Shown here: piece by piece, positions 43,587 to 54,509 of the stretch
How positions within the stretch are numbered: the first letter of the stretch is position 1
Layout of the letters: each line of letters begins with the position of its first letter
Assembly (NCBI GenBank): GCA_046331625.1
Contig: JAXLQL010000005.1
Span: 310,001 to 374,000 of the forward strand
DNA: 64,000 nucleotides
DNA from: JAXLQL01 sp046331625
GTDB lineage: Bacteria > Acidobacteriota > Terriglobia > Bryobacterales > Bryobacteraceae
Reading direction: 5' to 3'
Translations under genes and position numbers: made by a program
The notes under the pieces: model-generated
What the model was told of the DNA's origin: nothing
The model's database searches: none
The model's input: the letters and a program-made list of their open reading frames with translations, nothing else

Positions 43587-44803
43587 CGGGCCTCGAAAGA
43601 CATCGCCGCGAAGCTCACCACGCTTTGCGGGTCGATTTGCCAGTGTTGATAGCGCAGCATTCTGCCGCGCGCCTCGGGTACCGCCTTCAGGAAGGAATAC
43701 AGCGGCGCCGAGCCACACCACTTCAGGTCGTCTTCGCCGCTGCCGCGGACCATGTCCCAATAGGCCGCGCTCTCGCCAGCTTCAATCTTGCCGATCCGCT
43801 CCTTGTCGCGCGCGGAAACCTCGAGCATCTGCCCCTGGTGCGCTTGCGCTGGCATCCGATCTCCGTAGCGGCGTCCGATGTGCGCCATGTCGACGCCGAG
43901 CACCCACAACAGATCCTTGGCGTGGCGCGCGTGCAGTTCGCCGAGCGCGCCGAGGAATCGCTTCACGCCTTCGTCCTGCTCGGGCGTGCGGCTCGGCTCG
44001 TCTTCGGCATAGAAAGGTCCAACGAGGACTGGCACCACGCGGATAGAAGGCCCGTAGAGGTGCTGCAAGAAGGCGACCTGGAACTCGATGGAGTGTTCGG
44101 TGGCGTGGCAGTAGTCCTCCATCTCCACCGAGCCGGGCGCCTGAGCCGCGAGGAAGTCCACCAGCGCGGTTTCGGTGCGAGTCTCACCGTAGGGCGTCGC
44201 GAAACGCTTGCGCGTCAGCCCGAACCGGTTCGGCATGCCGTAGTGCGAGGTGCCCAGGATGACGAAGATCTTTTCGGCGTGACCAGCGGAAAGCGATGCA
44301 TAGGCGTCCCGGTAGCTTTCCCAACCGCCACCCGGCGATGCGTGCGGAGCGGCGATCGCGATGAGCTTCTCCGGCTGCGAAACTTCCGCGCCCTGCATCA
44401 TCTCGCTGAACATCTGCCGCATCTCATCGGGCGTGGCGGGATACGCCATTCCGGCGTGCGCGGGCTCACGCACCTCAGCGGCGGCGAACTCGCGATGCCG
44501 CTCGTCACGCATGCGCTCATAGGTGGCATTGTGCAGGAAGCCGGCTTGATCGAGCGTATCGAGCAGGTGCTGTTGGAGTTCGCCGACATCGAAAGTACCG
44601 GTAGCTTGTACCAGCCGCTCGCGCATGTCGAGCGTGGTGGACCGGCCGTCGAGCAACTCGAGGGAGGACACGAGTTCAGGCGGGATGATGAGCGTGGCGT
44701 CGGAATAGTCGTAGGGGTCGCGGATCAGTAGCCCCGGCTGTTCGGGCACGGGGCTCGCCATGAAATCCAGGTTCATCCGCAGCCTGGGCAGGGTTTCAGA
44801 CAT
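43583..44803 (-). CDS. MEMO1-family protein (AmmeMemoRadiSam system B) with N-terminal PqqD-like extension
   Basis: 406 residues. Residues about 125-406 are MEMO: AIAAPHASPGGGWESYRDAY, KIFVILGTSHYGMPNRFGL, YCHATEHSIEFQVAFLQHL and DLLWVLGVDMAHIGRRYGD carry the His/Asp metal-type residues. Residues about 20-110 (LIIPPELVSSLELLDGRSTTLDMRERL, LDTLDQAGFLHN) look like a PqqD-type peptide-chaperone domain. No radical SAM or AMMECR1 partner is adjacent. ATG 44803 was chosen. It leads the fkbM-sco operon. Confidence 0.85.
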   Translation of the reverse strand: MSETLPRLRMNLDFMASPVPEQPGLLIRDPYDYSDATLIIPPELVSSLELLDGRSTTLDMRERLVQATGTFDVGELQQHLLDTLDQAGFLHNATYERMRDERHREFAAAEVREPAHAGMAYPATPDEMRQMFSEMMQGAEVSQPEKLIAIAAPHASPGGGWESYRDAYASLSAGHAEKIFVILGTSHYGMPNRFGLTRKRFATPYGETRTETALVDFLAAQAPGSVEMEDYCHATEHSIEFQVAFLQHLYGPSIRVVPVLVGPFYAEDEPSRTPEQDEGVKRFLGALGELHARHAKDLLWVLGVDMAHIGRRYGDRMPAQAHQGQMLEVSARDKERIGKIEAGESAAYWDMVRGSGEDDLKWCGSAPLYSFLKAVPEARGRMLRYQHWQIDPQSVVSFAAMSFEAR

Positions 44804-44898
44804 CAATCTATGATCGCACTTGGCCATCGTCGCACCATCGCACTGGTACACTGACGATTAGGGGATTAAGTTCAGTCCCGCGGTGCGGGCGCAAAACT

Positions 44899-45195
44899 AT
44901 GCCGCAGAAACTGAGCGAGACCGAAATCCGAGCGGCGCTCGCAGGCATGCCGGAGTGGTCGATGGTGGAGGGGAAGCTCCACAGGGAGTATCTCTTTGCC
45001 GACTTCGTGCACGCCTTCGGTTTCATGGCCACTTGCGCTACCGCCATCGAGGCTATGAATCATCACCCGGAGTGGAGCAACGTGTGGAATCGTGTGACGG
45101 TCAACCTCACCACGCACGATGCCGGCGGAATCACAGACCTGGACCTCCGCCTCGCTGAGTTGCTCGAAAAGGTCGCCAAGAAACTGCAATCATGA
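44899..45195 (+). CDS. 4a-hydroxytetrahydrobiopterin dehydratase
   Basis: 98 residues, normal PCD/DCoH length. The signature AMNHHPEWSNVWNRVTVNLTTHDAGGITDLD holds the catalytic His pair. It recycles hydroxypterin formed by aromatic amino acid hydroxylases. No hydroxylase is in the window. The stop overlaps the serine hydrolase ATG (ATGA). Confidence 0.93.
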   Translation: MPQKLSETEIRAALAGMPEWSMVEGKLHREYLFADFVHAFGFMATCATAIEAMNHHPEWSNVWNRVTVNLTTHDAGGITDLDLRLAELLEKVAKKLQS

Positions 45196-47430
45196 AGCTG
45201 ATTTTTCTCGCCGGCTGGGCGCTGGCAGCGGTTGCTCAGATCTACCCCGGCGCAGCCGCGATCGACGAAACGATCGAAACGGCGGTAGTCCGCCACCAGA
45301 TGCCCGGAGCGGTGGTCCAAGTGGGAAAGCCGGGCGAAGTGCTGTTCCGGAAGGCCTACGGGTTCCGTGCGCTCACGCCAGCCCGTACGCCCATGACCGA
45401 AGACACCATTTTTGACGCGGCGTCGCTCACCAAAGTAGTAGCCACCACCTCTGTGGTGATGCGGCTCTACGAGCAGGGCAAGATTCGGATCGAGGGGCTG
45501 GTGACGGACTACCTGCCCGAGTTCCAAGGCGGCCAGAGCCCCATCACGGTGCAGCAGTTGATGACGCACTTCTCGGGACTCCGGCCTGATGTGGACCTCG
45601 AGCCGGCGTGGTCCGGCTACGATACGGGCATCCATCTCGCGCTGATCGACAAGCCGCAAAACCCAGCAGGCCAAAGATTCACCTACAGCGACATCAACTT
45701 CATCCTGATCGGCGAGATGGTGCGCCGCATCACCGGCAAGCCCGTTTCCGAAGTGGCTCGCGAAGAGATCTTCCGGCCTCTCGGAATGAACGACACCTCG
45801 TTCCTGCCGCCCGATGACTGGCGCCCGCGCATCGCTCCCACGGAGCAGGAAAAAGGAATGACGGCGCCTCTGCTCGGAGTGGTGCACGACCCCACAACAC
45901 GATACATGGGAGGCGTAGCCGGGCACGCAGGCATGTTCACCACCGCCGCCGACTTGGGCAAGTTCGCCGAGATGATGCTCAATGAAGGCACTTATCCCGG
46001 TGGCCGGCTCTTCCAGGCTGAGACGATCCGCCGCTTCACCAGTTCCAACAGCCCGCCTTCGAGCAAGGTGCTGCGCGGGCTCGGGTGGGACATCGATGCT
46101 CCCTATTCGGCGTTGCGCGGCGAGTTCACCGGGGTCGACATGGGCACAGGTTTCACCGGTACGTCTCTTGGATCGATCCTGCTTCGAAGACCTGGGCGTG
46201 GTGCTGCTCGCCAACAGCGTTCACCCAATGCGCCGTCCGCCGATCAACCTGGTTCGCGCGCGTTTCGACGATCGTCGCGATGACCACCGAAACCACCCCG
46301 GACAGTACAGCACGGCCGTAACCTCGACTGCGTAGCCGCCACCAAGATCGGCATCGACGTGCTTGCCGATTCGGGCTTTGCTTCGCTCAAGGGCAAGCGC
46401 GTGGGCCTCATCACCAACTGGCCACTGGCCTCAGCCGCGATGGCAAGCGCAACGTGGACCTGATGGTATTGCGGCAAACGCAGGCCTCACGCCTTCGTTC
46501 GATATCGGCTTCGCTTAAGAAGAAGATACCGGAATTCGTAGGCAATTCGAAGGATCCGGAAGACCGGCATTGCCGTCTACAGCGCCTACCAGGCAAGATG
46601 AAGCCTTCGCCCGAACTGCTCAAGAGGCGGGCTGACGTGATCGTGTTCGACATTCAAGGACATCGGCGCGCGCTTCTACACCTACATGTGCACCATGCTC
46701 GGAACTACGCGGAGGAACTGGCCAAGCTCCAGACCCCACGATGGTGCTCGACTACCGAACCCCATCACCGGCCTCTATGTGGAAGGTCCTATGCCCAGGA
46801 GATATTTCAGCTTCGTCGGCTGCTATCCGCTTCCGCTACGCCACGGGATGACGCTCGATGAGATCGCTATGATGGCGAACGGCGGAACGGTGGACGGGGA
46901 GCGAAGCCTACGGTGAAGATGCGGATTGGCGGGCGCTCGATTGCAGGACTCCACCGGGCTGATGGATCAACCCTTCACCGAGCATGAACGCTGCACGCGG
47001 CGATCCTGGTCGGCGTGGCGATGCTCGAGTACTGGAAGAACTATTCGGTGGAAGGAGAACGAAGCGCCGTTCGAACAGGTGGGAGCCCCGATCAACTACC
47101 GCCAGTTGGCCGAGTACCTCAACAATCAAGGGACCGGCGCGGGTCTATCCGGCTACGTGCTCCAGCCTGCCGCACTTCCCTGCGCGGGGAAACCGAGGGG
47201 GTCCGGCTGCTGGTGCATCGAACGACGCTTTTCCTCGGCCCGCCTCGGCCTGGAGATCGCGGCGGCGCTGGATCAAGCTATACCTGGAAAACGAGTACCG
47301 AGGTGAGCGCCAAACTGATCGCGAACCGCCGGGTTCTCGAGGCCTTGAACAGTGGCTACCACCGCCTGGACATCCTCCGATCTCAAGAACCCGGCGCAAC
47401 CGCCGAGACATCCGCCAGTACCTGCTCTAC
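45192..47430 (+). pseudogene. Serine hydrolase (beta-lactamase type) fused to NamZ/DUF1343, broken by frameshifts after 46165
   Basis: The first ~325 residues are an intact serine-hydrolase domain: a signal peptide (MKLIFLAGWALAAVAQ), the SxxK motif DAASLTKVVATTSVVM, the second YSDINFILIGEMV motif and VAGHAGMFTTAADLGKFAE. From about 46165 the text continues only by switching frames (WIDPAS, LGVVLLANSVHPMRRPPINL), then enters an exo-N-acetylmuramidase-type DUF1343 domain (IGIDVLADSGFASLKGKRVGLITN, ADVIVFDIQ, NPITGLYVEGPM, CYPLPLRHGMTL, VSAKLIANRRVLEAL). At least ten single-base shifts are needed. It is probably one intact fusion gene hidden by poor sequence; true decay is the alternative. Confidence 0.7.
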
Positions 47431-47540
47431 CGAGGCCTACGCCCTGGTAGCCGACCAGGACGGGAACCAGCCGCACCCGCCGGGACTCCCGTCCCGTCGA
47501 CTACCAGCTTTCGCCGTCTAGCCGCGGCTACTAGTCAGCG

Positions 47541-47744
47541 TTATCGGCGTCCAGCGCCTAGTTTGTTCTTTGACCCCGGTGGACGGCCAGGCCCGCGTTT
47601 CCGCGCGTCTGCCAGCTGCTGGAGCGGCCCGCCACGGCGCTTGCCGGATGCCGTATGAGTCTGAGGGTCATGATTGCTTCCTCGATATTTTGTCGTTCCT
47701 GACGCAATTCGCTTCCGTGATCGGCTGACGTCCGCCATTTGCAT
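47541..47744 (-). CDS. Possible short AT-hook protein
   Basis: 67 residues ending RKRGPGRPPGSKNKLGAGRR, with the GRPPGSKNK pattern of AT-hook DNA-binding peptides. The N-terminal part is not convincing and the stretch lies inside the frameshift-rich zone, so the limits are unreliable. Confidence 0.25.
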   Translation of the reverse strand: MQMADVSRSRKRIASGTTKYRGSNHDPQTHTASGKRRGGPLQQLADARKRGPGRPPGSKNKLGAGRR

Positions 47745-47908
47745 ATCTTCCCGATCGCTCGTCAGCCTGCTCCCATGCTCCTGTTCCAGATTCAGAACAA
47801 GCTGCAGTCAGCCTGCTGTCCCTGTGACAATTTATACCGCACTCTGGGCCAGATTTCAAGTCCTTGTTCTGAAATCAGAACAAAACTGGATTCCTGCAAC
47901 GATTCCGG

Positions 47909-49289
47909 TCAACCGCGCCCCTTCCACCGGAAATAGAAGGGGACGCCTAGCAATATCAACCCCAATCCGGCGATGGAACGGACCGGAGACTCCAGCAAAA
48001 GTATTGGAAAAGTAGGCACAGCCACCATCACGAACACCACAACCACCGGCAATCGATGGTTCTGTAGCCGGTCCAGGGTCAGGGCGCTTCCGCCGCAGCA
48101 CGATCACGGAAGCCGTCGCCATCGCATAGAGAATCCAACTTCCGAAGATCACGAAGTTGAACAGATCGTTGTAGCGCCCGCTCAGCACCGGCACGCAAGC
48201 CCAGGCCGCTCTTCAGCAGGACGATGGAAGCCGCCGGGGTGTGGTAGCGGCGGTGTACGTAGTCGCAATCGACGGTGCGGCATCAGCCCGTCTCGCGCCA
48301 GCGGGCGAAACGGCACACGCGACCCGGGTAGACGGAGCCATTGATGGCGGCGAAGATCGAGATCATCGCCGTGATCGACATCAGCCGACGAGCCAGCCCG
48401 GCGAACACGCGCCCCATGGCCGGGCCGCCACGCGCGGACTGCCTGCCACCTCGCCCGCCGAAAGCAGCGAGAAGTAGGCAATGTTCGTACCGAGGAAGGC
48501 AAGATCACCGCCACTGTCCAACACCAAGGCTAGCGGCAGGTTCCGCTGCGGATTCTGGATCTCGCTTGCCACCACATCATGCGCGTTGTTCCAGCCGTCA
48601 TAGGCCCACAGCGTCAACATTGCCTCCGAAGAATCCATGAAGCCTGATCGTTGCCGAAGTGCCGAGGCGTCGGCCGAGGCCGCCGCCGGAGAGATGTTGA
48701 AGACGATGATCGCCACGATGCAGGCCACCTTGATCACCGTGGTCACCACCTGCACCGCGCCTCCGAAATCACCGAAAGCAGTTGAGCGCTCCCAGCAGCA
48801 CGATCACGCGGCGATCGCCGCCAGTTGCCCGGATCTGACCCCGATCTTCCAGTTCCCTTCCCAGCGACCACATCGCTCAGCGCCGGACGAAGAAGTGGTC
48901 GAACATGTTCAACCAGCGGCGGAGGAGAGCAGCGATCGAGATCCGCCTACGACCAGCAGTTGGGCCCAGCCAGAGGAATCCCCAGAACGACCGTAGGCTT
49001 CCGCGCAGGTAGACGTACTCGCCGCCCGCTTCGGCAGCATCGCGGAAAGCCGGCCAGGTGAGGTTCTGCAAGCGGACAGCAGACCTACCGCCACCCAAAC
49101 GGCGAACAGCGTCTGCACGGACCAGACCTCTTCGAATCATGTCCTGCGGCACGAGAAAGATCCGCTCCTGATGACGGTTCTACCACGATCGCCGCGGCGC
49201 TCCACACGCCGAGGTCTTCTGCGAAGCTCAGACATTGTGTTGGGGTCACCTTTGCTTCGTCGAGTCAATGCCTCCGGTTTGTCGGCCAT
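47909..49289 (-). pseudogene. APC-superfamily amino acid permease with multiple frameshifts
   Basis: Reading leftward and switching frames: MADKPEALTRR (start at 49289), VQTLFAVWVAVGLLSAC, LTWPAFRDAAEAGGEYVYLR, FWGFLW, then MLTLWAYDGWNNAHDVVASE with IQNPQRNLPLALV, LGTNIAYFSLLSAGEVAGSP, SGRYNDLFNFVIFGSWILYA and GVPFYFRWKGRG ending at 47909. These are in the correct order for a full-length APC permease of about 450 residues. No single frame covers more than about 120 residues. It is either a sequence-quality casualty or a pseudogene. Confidence 0.65.
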
Positions 49290-49338
49290 GCTTCTCAGCT
49301 GCTGCGGGACTCAGGTCCTGCCAGTAAGCGGAACACGT

Positions 49339-50772
49339 TCACCTTCGCCATGTTTGTTCTCTCTGCGGTGAAAACCATGACGCCATCACAGCCCTACACA
49401 AAGGTCACCATCGCATGATCAGCACATACCACGTAAAAGCGATCGAGGTCTCAGTCTTCACGCTGATCATCGTCATCAATCCTACCGCCATGCCCACGAT
49501 GGCCAGCGATCGCCCACACGCTTGGTCATGGGCACACCTGCAGGAATACGTCGAGCAAGCCGCCAAAACCACCGAGGCGATCGTGAGGCCGGGCTTTGTT
49601 GCACTGATTTCACGCCCTAGCTGAGCGTGATGCCGAAACAGGATCGCGCCCCACACGAGCGCCGCCACGCGAGCCCGCACCAGCCACTGCGCATCAGCGT
49701 TGCGCTGCTTCGGAAAGCGGCTTCAGGAAAATCCATCACCGTCGTCAGAGGCAAGCGAGTTGAGCGCGCGCTGAGGTCGACATCGCCGCGCGATCGCCGC
49801 CATCACCAGCTCAAGACGCCCACTGGCAGGTTGTCCCAGATTAGCCCAGGATAGTGGTCGCGCGCGGTAGTAAGCGCGATTCCAGCGTCGCGATAGCAGA
49901 CCCACAAGATCACGCTGATCAAAAAGGAAACAACGAGAACTGGAAGAAGATGACGAACCACCGCCACATCGAGGGCGCCATGGTGCTCTCGGTTTCGGAC
50001 CGTGCCGAAAGCAGCCGCTGCACCATCAACTGCTCCGTTCCCGTGGCTCGCCGTGGTGAGGAAGCATCCGCCGACTGTGCCAGCCCAGAAGCTTGTTGCG
50101 GATCGAGCGGAAGAACTCGCCGGGCGAGAATCGAAAATCGAAGACTTGAGTTTACCTTGCGCGGCAGCGCTGGTCCTCAGTATGGTTTGCCCCCGGAATC
50201 TTTGCCCAAGATGACGAACAGCTCACCACCGCGTCATAATGTAGAGATCATCTGACCACGCCGTCCAGATCACCGCCGTCATGCCACCCTCGAACGTAGA
50301 ACAGCGTGAGGCAAACAATGAGCAAGATCGACCATGCTCGCCGTGCCAGCGAGCACACCAGATCACGATGGACAGACGCAACACGCGCACGCCTTTCCGC
50401 CATTGCCCGCAAGCGAGAAACGCGCGCTATCAGCGCGAACGCGGTCCGAAGCGGCGCTGCATCAAGCTCATAAGCGGTATCCGCCGCCCCGGAAGCAGCG
50501 AGGCAACAGCAAGGTGATGATCACGATCCGGGCCAGCAGGCATCCCAGTACATCAACTGCAGAATCCGAGATCTCCGTTGAATAGAGGCTACGTGCCGAT
50601 CATGGTGGAAGCGTACTAGTCTCCGCCGAGACGATCGAACGCGATGGCCCACCAGGTGGAATGCCTCCAGAGGAAGTAGTTTTGAGCGAATGCTGCGCCC
50701 GGAAGCGTGCACCGGAACAGCGTGATGCTGATCAGGTAGGCTGCCGATCACTCCCAGGTCGAGGTAACGCAT
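49339..50772 (-). pseudogene. Sodium:solute symporter (SSS family) with multiple frameshifts
   Basis: Segments in different minus frames align in order with SSS symporters: MRYLDLGVIGS at 50772, ILQLMYWDACW (about 50540), YYRARPLSWANLGQPASGRLELVMAAI (about 49860), WLVRARVAALVWGAILF (about 49690), LTIASVVLAA and RSLAIVGMAVGLMTMISVKT, AFTWYVLI (49420), and a basic SWFSPQREQTWRR end near 49339. The expected length is about 480 residues. It lies just upstream of the broken APC permease on the same strand, so the two were probably one operon. Confidence 0.6.
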
Positions 50773-50841
50773 TCGGTTTCGGGATTTTGGCTACGGGACC
50801 ACGGGCACGGAAATTACCGGAGAGAATGCATCGGCGCCCAG

Positions 50842-52295
50842 ATGAGGGCTGTGGTTCCATTCCGGCTGTTGCGGTTTCCGTGCTGTCGGATATTCTCATA
50901 AGACGCGCTCGGTCGCGCGCCAGAATCCGCTGCGCTGTGCCCGGCGCGCGAAGCGTCGCGGTGACCGCTTTGACACCAGTAGCGAACAGAAAGATCAGGA
51001 AGGTGGCGGAGGCCGGTGTCACCAAGAATACTGACGGCGTCTCCGGCCGTTGCTCTAGTTGAGCATGGGCGCTTCTCGGGCAGAAAAGAAGGTCAGCATT
51101 CGTTGAAAGTACGATTCTCACGGCTGCCACCAAGGAGACCGACGCCAATGCAAGAAGGTGGAATGAGTTGCTGCAGTGGAAGGAAAAGTATCCGACTCCT
51201 GACTTCAAGGAAGATCGCCAGCAGCTCATCGCCACCACGTACTACCAACTCGGCAACGCCGAGAAGGCTTAAAATCGTGCGAACTGTTGGGGATGAACTT
51301 GAAGAGCTTCATCGGCCTCTACTTCCTGACGGTACTGGTAGAGCATGAACACCACCGCGCCGGATCGCCTCGAGACGGGCGATGATGAAGGTCCTTTCGA
51401 ACCCTCGACGAGGTCAAGGGCCGCCAAGAAACCGGCCCAACACCGAATGATCAATGGAAGGGCGAGCGAGAACAACGAGGTGCCCGCCACGCGTACGCTC
51501 GGCTGGATCGAGATGACGCGGAAGAATTTCGCGAAGTCCGAAGAGATCTTCACCAACTTCCTGAAGTTGCAGCCGGGCAGCGGACAGGTTTCCTACTGGT
51601 TGGCTACGTCGATGCTGCAGCAGAAGATCAAGGAGAAGCAGATCCCGGCCATCTATCACTTGGCGCGCGCCGCGCATTACACGGGTCCTGACGCGCTGCC
51701 GGATGCTGCGAAGAAGCAGTTGCAGGCGTTCCTCGAAAAGACCTACATCAACTTCCACGGCAGCAAGGAAGGCCTCGATGGTCTGGTGGCAACTGCGCTG
51801 AAAGACCCCTTCCCGACAACCGAATTCAAGATCAAGAGCGCAGCGCAGATCCTCCAGGAAGAAGAGGAAGAGATGCGGCAAAAGGATCCGCAGAAGTACC
51901 TGTGGATCGGCCTGAAGAAGGGTCTCACTGACCCCGCTGCTGGAGCCGACTATTGGGCCAACACGCTCAAAGGTTCGGCCCTGCCCAAGCTCAAAGGCAC
52001 GGTCATCTCCACCAATCCTCCGGCGCGGCCGAAGGAAGTGGTGCTCGGCATCCTCACGAAGGACACGCCGGAGATCAAGCTCCGCCTCGATCCCGCACAC
52101 GGTGGCAAAATTGAACCCGGTACCGAGATCGAGTTCGAAGGCGGCGTCGCGGCCGAGTTCGGCAACGATCCCTTCCTGCTGACACTCGATCAGGAGAAGG
52201 AAAAGGTCACCGGACTTCCCGCTGCTCCCGCTGTTCCGCGCACTGGCCCCAAGGCCGGCGGCGCCGTGAAGAAGGCGGTCGGCAAGAAGAAGTAG
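50842..52295 (+). pseudogene. Secreted TPR-repeat protein, 5' part frameshifted
   Basis: The 3' part from about 51480 is one clean frame: TLGWIEMTRKNFAKSEEIFT, NFLKLQPGSGQVSYWLATSMLQQKI, AIYHLARAAHYTG, an Asp/Glu-rich middle, and a basic Ala/Gly/Lys tail (GGAVKKAVGKKK). Upstream, ELLQWKEKYPTPDFKEDRQQ, IATTYYQLGNAEKA and a signal-like AVSVLSDILI can be read only by shifting frames. The start near ATG 50842 is a guess. TPR repeats suggest a scaffold. It ends 22 bp before a strong terminator. Confidence 0.65.
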
Positions 52296-52316
52296 TCCGC
52301 GAATCGCGATAGTCCA

Positions 52317-52350
52317 GGCGGGTCCCTCACGGGATCCGCCTTTTGCTTTT
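52317..52350 (+). terminator. Rho-independent terminator after TPR gene
   Basis: GGCGGGTCCC (52317-52326), loop TCAC, GGGATCCGCC (52331-52340), then TTTTGCTTTT. The stem is 10 bp with one G-T pairing. It also lies just beyond the end of the convergent gene 52355-52660. Confidence 0.85.
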
Positions 52351-52354
52351 CTGC

Positions 52355-52660
52355 TCAGCCCTGCGCCGGACTCAGACAGGCGGCAAGGTCCGCCGCGAAT
52401 CGCCGGAGCTCGGCCACTTGATCTTCGGTCGCCGGCTGCTCGGAGCCCTTCAGCACGAAGAACGCCTGCTCCCCACGCCAGACCAACATCGCGAGGCCTC
52501 GCTCGGTGACGAGCCCCGTGGACCCGATCCCGCCAAACCCAGTCTCACGCTTCTCCACCAGTGCAGCGAACTCATCGCGCACCAACACGACGTGCCGCTC
52601 CATGCCGGAGGGCAGCGCCTCGAATCCGGCCGCGGCCAGCCGCTCGATGATCTCGATCAC
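52355..52660 (-). CDS. Hypothetical protein
   Basis: 101 residues: MIEIIERLAAAGFEALPSGM, then VLVRDEFAALVEKRETGFGG, GLAMLVWRGEQAFFVLKGSE and a short helical tail. It appears to be a small alpha/beta domain of unknown function. It overlaps the bifunctional nuclease stop by 4 bp, so it belongs to the miaB operon. Confidence 0.7.
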   Translation of the reverse strand: MIEIIERLAAAGFEALPSGMERHVVLVRDEFAALVEKRETGFGGIGSTGLVTERGLAMLVWRGEQAFFVLKGSEQPATEDQVAELRRFAADLAACLSPAQG

Positions 52661-53142
52661 ATCTTGTAGCGGCCGAGATCCTCGTCATTGAGGTTCTCGA
52701 GCCAGCGCCTCAGCTCATCGCTGTTTACGCGCTCTGAGATCGCGCTCGCCATCTTCGAATTGTTCAGCACCGAATCATCCACGTAGATGGGACAATCCAG
52801 CCGCAGTGCAATCGCCAGGGCGTCGCTCGGGCGCGAATCGATGCTGATCAGGCGGCCGTCTTTCTCGAGCCAGATCACGGCATAGAAGACGTCGTCGCGA
52901 AGCTCATTCACCACCACTTTGCGCACACCCGCCTCGAGCCCCGTCAACAGGATCTTGATCAGGTCATGCGTCATCGGCCGCTGCGTGCTCACCTTCTCGA
53001 TCTCGAGAGCGATCGCGTTGGCTTCATAGACGCCCACCCAGATCGGGAGAATGCCGTTGCCCGTCGCATCTTTGAGAATGACGATGGGCATGCTCGATAC
53101 CGGGTCCATCATCAAACCTCGGATTTTCATCTCGACTTCCAT
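52657..53142 (-). CDS. Bifunctional nuclease-domain protein (DUF151)
   Basis: 161 residues. MKIRGLMMDPVSSMPIVILKD, ILPIWVGVYEANAIALEIEKV and LISIDSRPSDALAIALRLDCPIYVDD are the DUF151/BFN signature. A C-terminal acidic helix (SDELRRWLENLNDEDL) resembles the UVR-like tail seen in others. The plant family member acts as DNase and RNase; the bacterial role is unclear. ATG 53142 has a GGGGGAATG ribosome site. It follows miaB by 12 bp. Confidence 0.9.
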   Translation of the reverse strand: MEVEMKIRGLMMDPVSSMPIVILKDATGNGILPIWVGVYEANAIALEIEKVSTQRPMTHDLIKILLTGLEAGVRKVVVNELRDDVFYAVIWLEKDGRLISIDSRPSDALAIALRLDCPIYVDDSVLNNSKMASAISERVNSDELRRWLENLNDEDLGRYKM

Positions 53143-53154
53143 CTCATTCCCCCT

Positions 53155-54468
53155 TTAAGCCATCCATTCGCCGACCAACGAGTTCGGGCCCGATCGCGTG
53201 ACCATGACATCATGATACTGCCCCGGCTGCAACGGCTTGTCCTCAGGCGCGCTGAAGTTCAACGTCCGGTTCTGCGAAGTGCGGCCGATCCACTGACCCG
53301 TAGCTTTGTTGAAGCCCTCTACCATCACTTCCTCGCGCGTGCCGATCAGCGCCGCGTTGCGCCGCAATTGGATACCGCGCTGCATCTCCTGCAGGATCGT
53401 CAGCCGGCGGCCTTTCTCGGTCTCGTCGAGCGCATCTGACATGCCTACCGCCGCGGTGTTGGGCCGAGGCGAGTACTTGAAACTGAACATCGAGTCATAC
53501 TGCACGTCGGCAGCGAGGGCGAGAGTCTGCTCGAAATCGGACTCGGTTTCGCCTGGGAAGCCCACGATGATGTCGGTGGTGATGGCGATGTCGCGCGGCG
53601 AACGGCGCATCCATTCAATGCGGCGCATGTAATCGTCGCGCGTGTAGAGGCGCTTCATTCCGGCCAGCACGCGGTCAGAACCGGCTTGCACGGGCAGATG
53701 CACGTGGTTGCACAACACCGGATTGTCGCTGATGGCGTCAATGATCTCTTTGGTGAAATCGCGCGGATGCGACGTGGTGAATCGTACGCGGCGCAGCCCC
53801 GGGATCTCGGCCACGCGCCGCAGCAGCATCGCGAAATCGAGGCCGGCGGGCGAGGGATCGCGATAGCTGTTCACGTTCTGGCCGAGCAACTGGATCTCGG
53901 TGTAGCCCATGCGCGCCAGTTCGCGGGCTTCATTCAGCACGCTCTCGCTGGTGCGGCTCCGCTCGGGACCGCGCGTGAACGGCACCACGCAATACGCGCA
54001 TGACTTGTCGCAACCTTCGATGATGGTGATGTAGGCGCGATGCGGATTGTCGCGGCGGGCGAACGAGGTTTCGAACGTCTCGTCCGTATCGAGGCTCAAA
54101 CCGGCCACGCGCCGGTCGCCCTGTTCGATCTGCACCAGCAACTGTGGGAGCTTGGTGTAGCTGGCCGACCCGCAAACCAGGCTGACGTGCGGAGCGCGCT
54201 CGAAGATGCGCTCGCCTTCCTGCTGCGCCACGCATCCCAGCACGCCGAAGACTTTGCCCTTGCCCGAGTCTTTCTTGAAGTGCTGCAAGCGGCTGAACAC
54301 TTTTTGCTCCGCCTTGTCTCGGATGCTGCAGGTGTTGTAGAAGACCAACTCGGCCTGGTCAGGCGTTTCCACCTGGCTGTAGCCCTGCTCCACCAGCGTT
54401 CCGATGACTTTTTCCGAGTCATGCACGTTCATCTGGCAGCCGAACGTTTCGATATAGAAAGTCTTCAT
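53155..54468 (-). CDS. miaB: tRNA-2-methylthio-N6-isopentenyladenosine synthase MiaB
   Basis: 437 residues. The N-terminal MTTase domain begins FYIETFGCQMNVHDSEKV with its three cluster Cys (CQMN, NTCSIR, LGCVAQ). The radical SAM motif is EGCDKSCAYCVVPFTRG. TRAM-domain text (EVMVEGFNKATGQWIGRT) closes the protein. It adds the methylthio group at A37 of tRNAs. All catalytic Cys are present. It leads the short miaB-nuclease-hypothetical operon. Confidence 0.96.
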   Translation of the reverse strand: MKTFYIETFGCQMNVHDSEKVIGTLVEQGYSQVETPDQAELVFYNTCSIRDKAEQKVFSRLQHFKKDSGKGKVFGVLGCVAQQEGERIFERAPHVSLVCGSASYTKLPQLLVQIEQGDRRVAGLSLDTDETFETSFARRDNPHRAYITIIEGCDKSCAYCVVPFTRGPERSRTSESVLNEARELARMGYTEIQLLGQNVNSYRDPSPAGLDFAMLLRRVAEIPGLRRVRFTTSHPRDFTKEIIDAISDNPVLCNHVHLPVQAGSDRVLAGMKRLYTRDDYMRRIEWMRRSPRDIAITTDIIVGFPGETESDFEQTLALAADVQYDSMFSFKYSPRPNTAAVGMSDALDETEKGRRLTILQEMQRGIQLRRNAALIGTREEVMVEGFNKATGQWIGRTSQNRTLNFSAPEDKPLQPGQYHDVMVTRSGPNSLVGEWMA

Positions 54469-54509
54469 GGCGGAAGAGAGGCGCTACCTCTCATTATAGG
54501 AGTCCGCGC

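Noticed and set aside
47541..47744. AT-hook protein as a confident gene
   Set aside because: Only the short GRPPGSKNK motif is convincing, and the zone is full of frameshifts.
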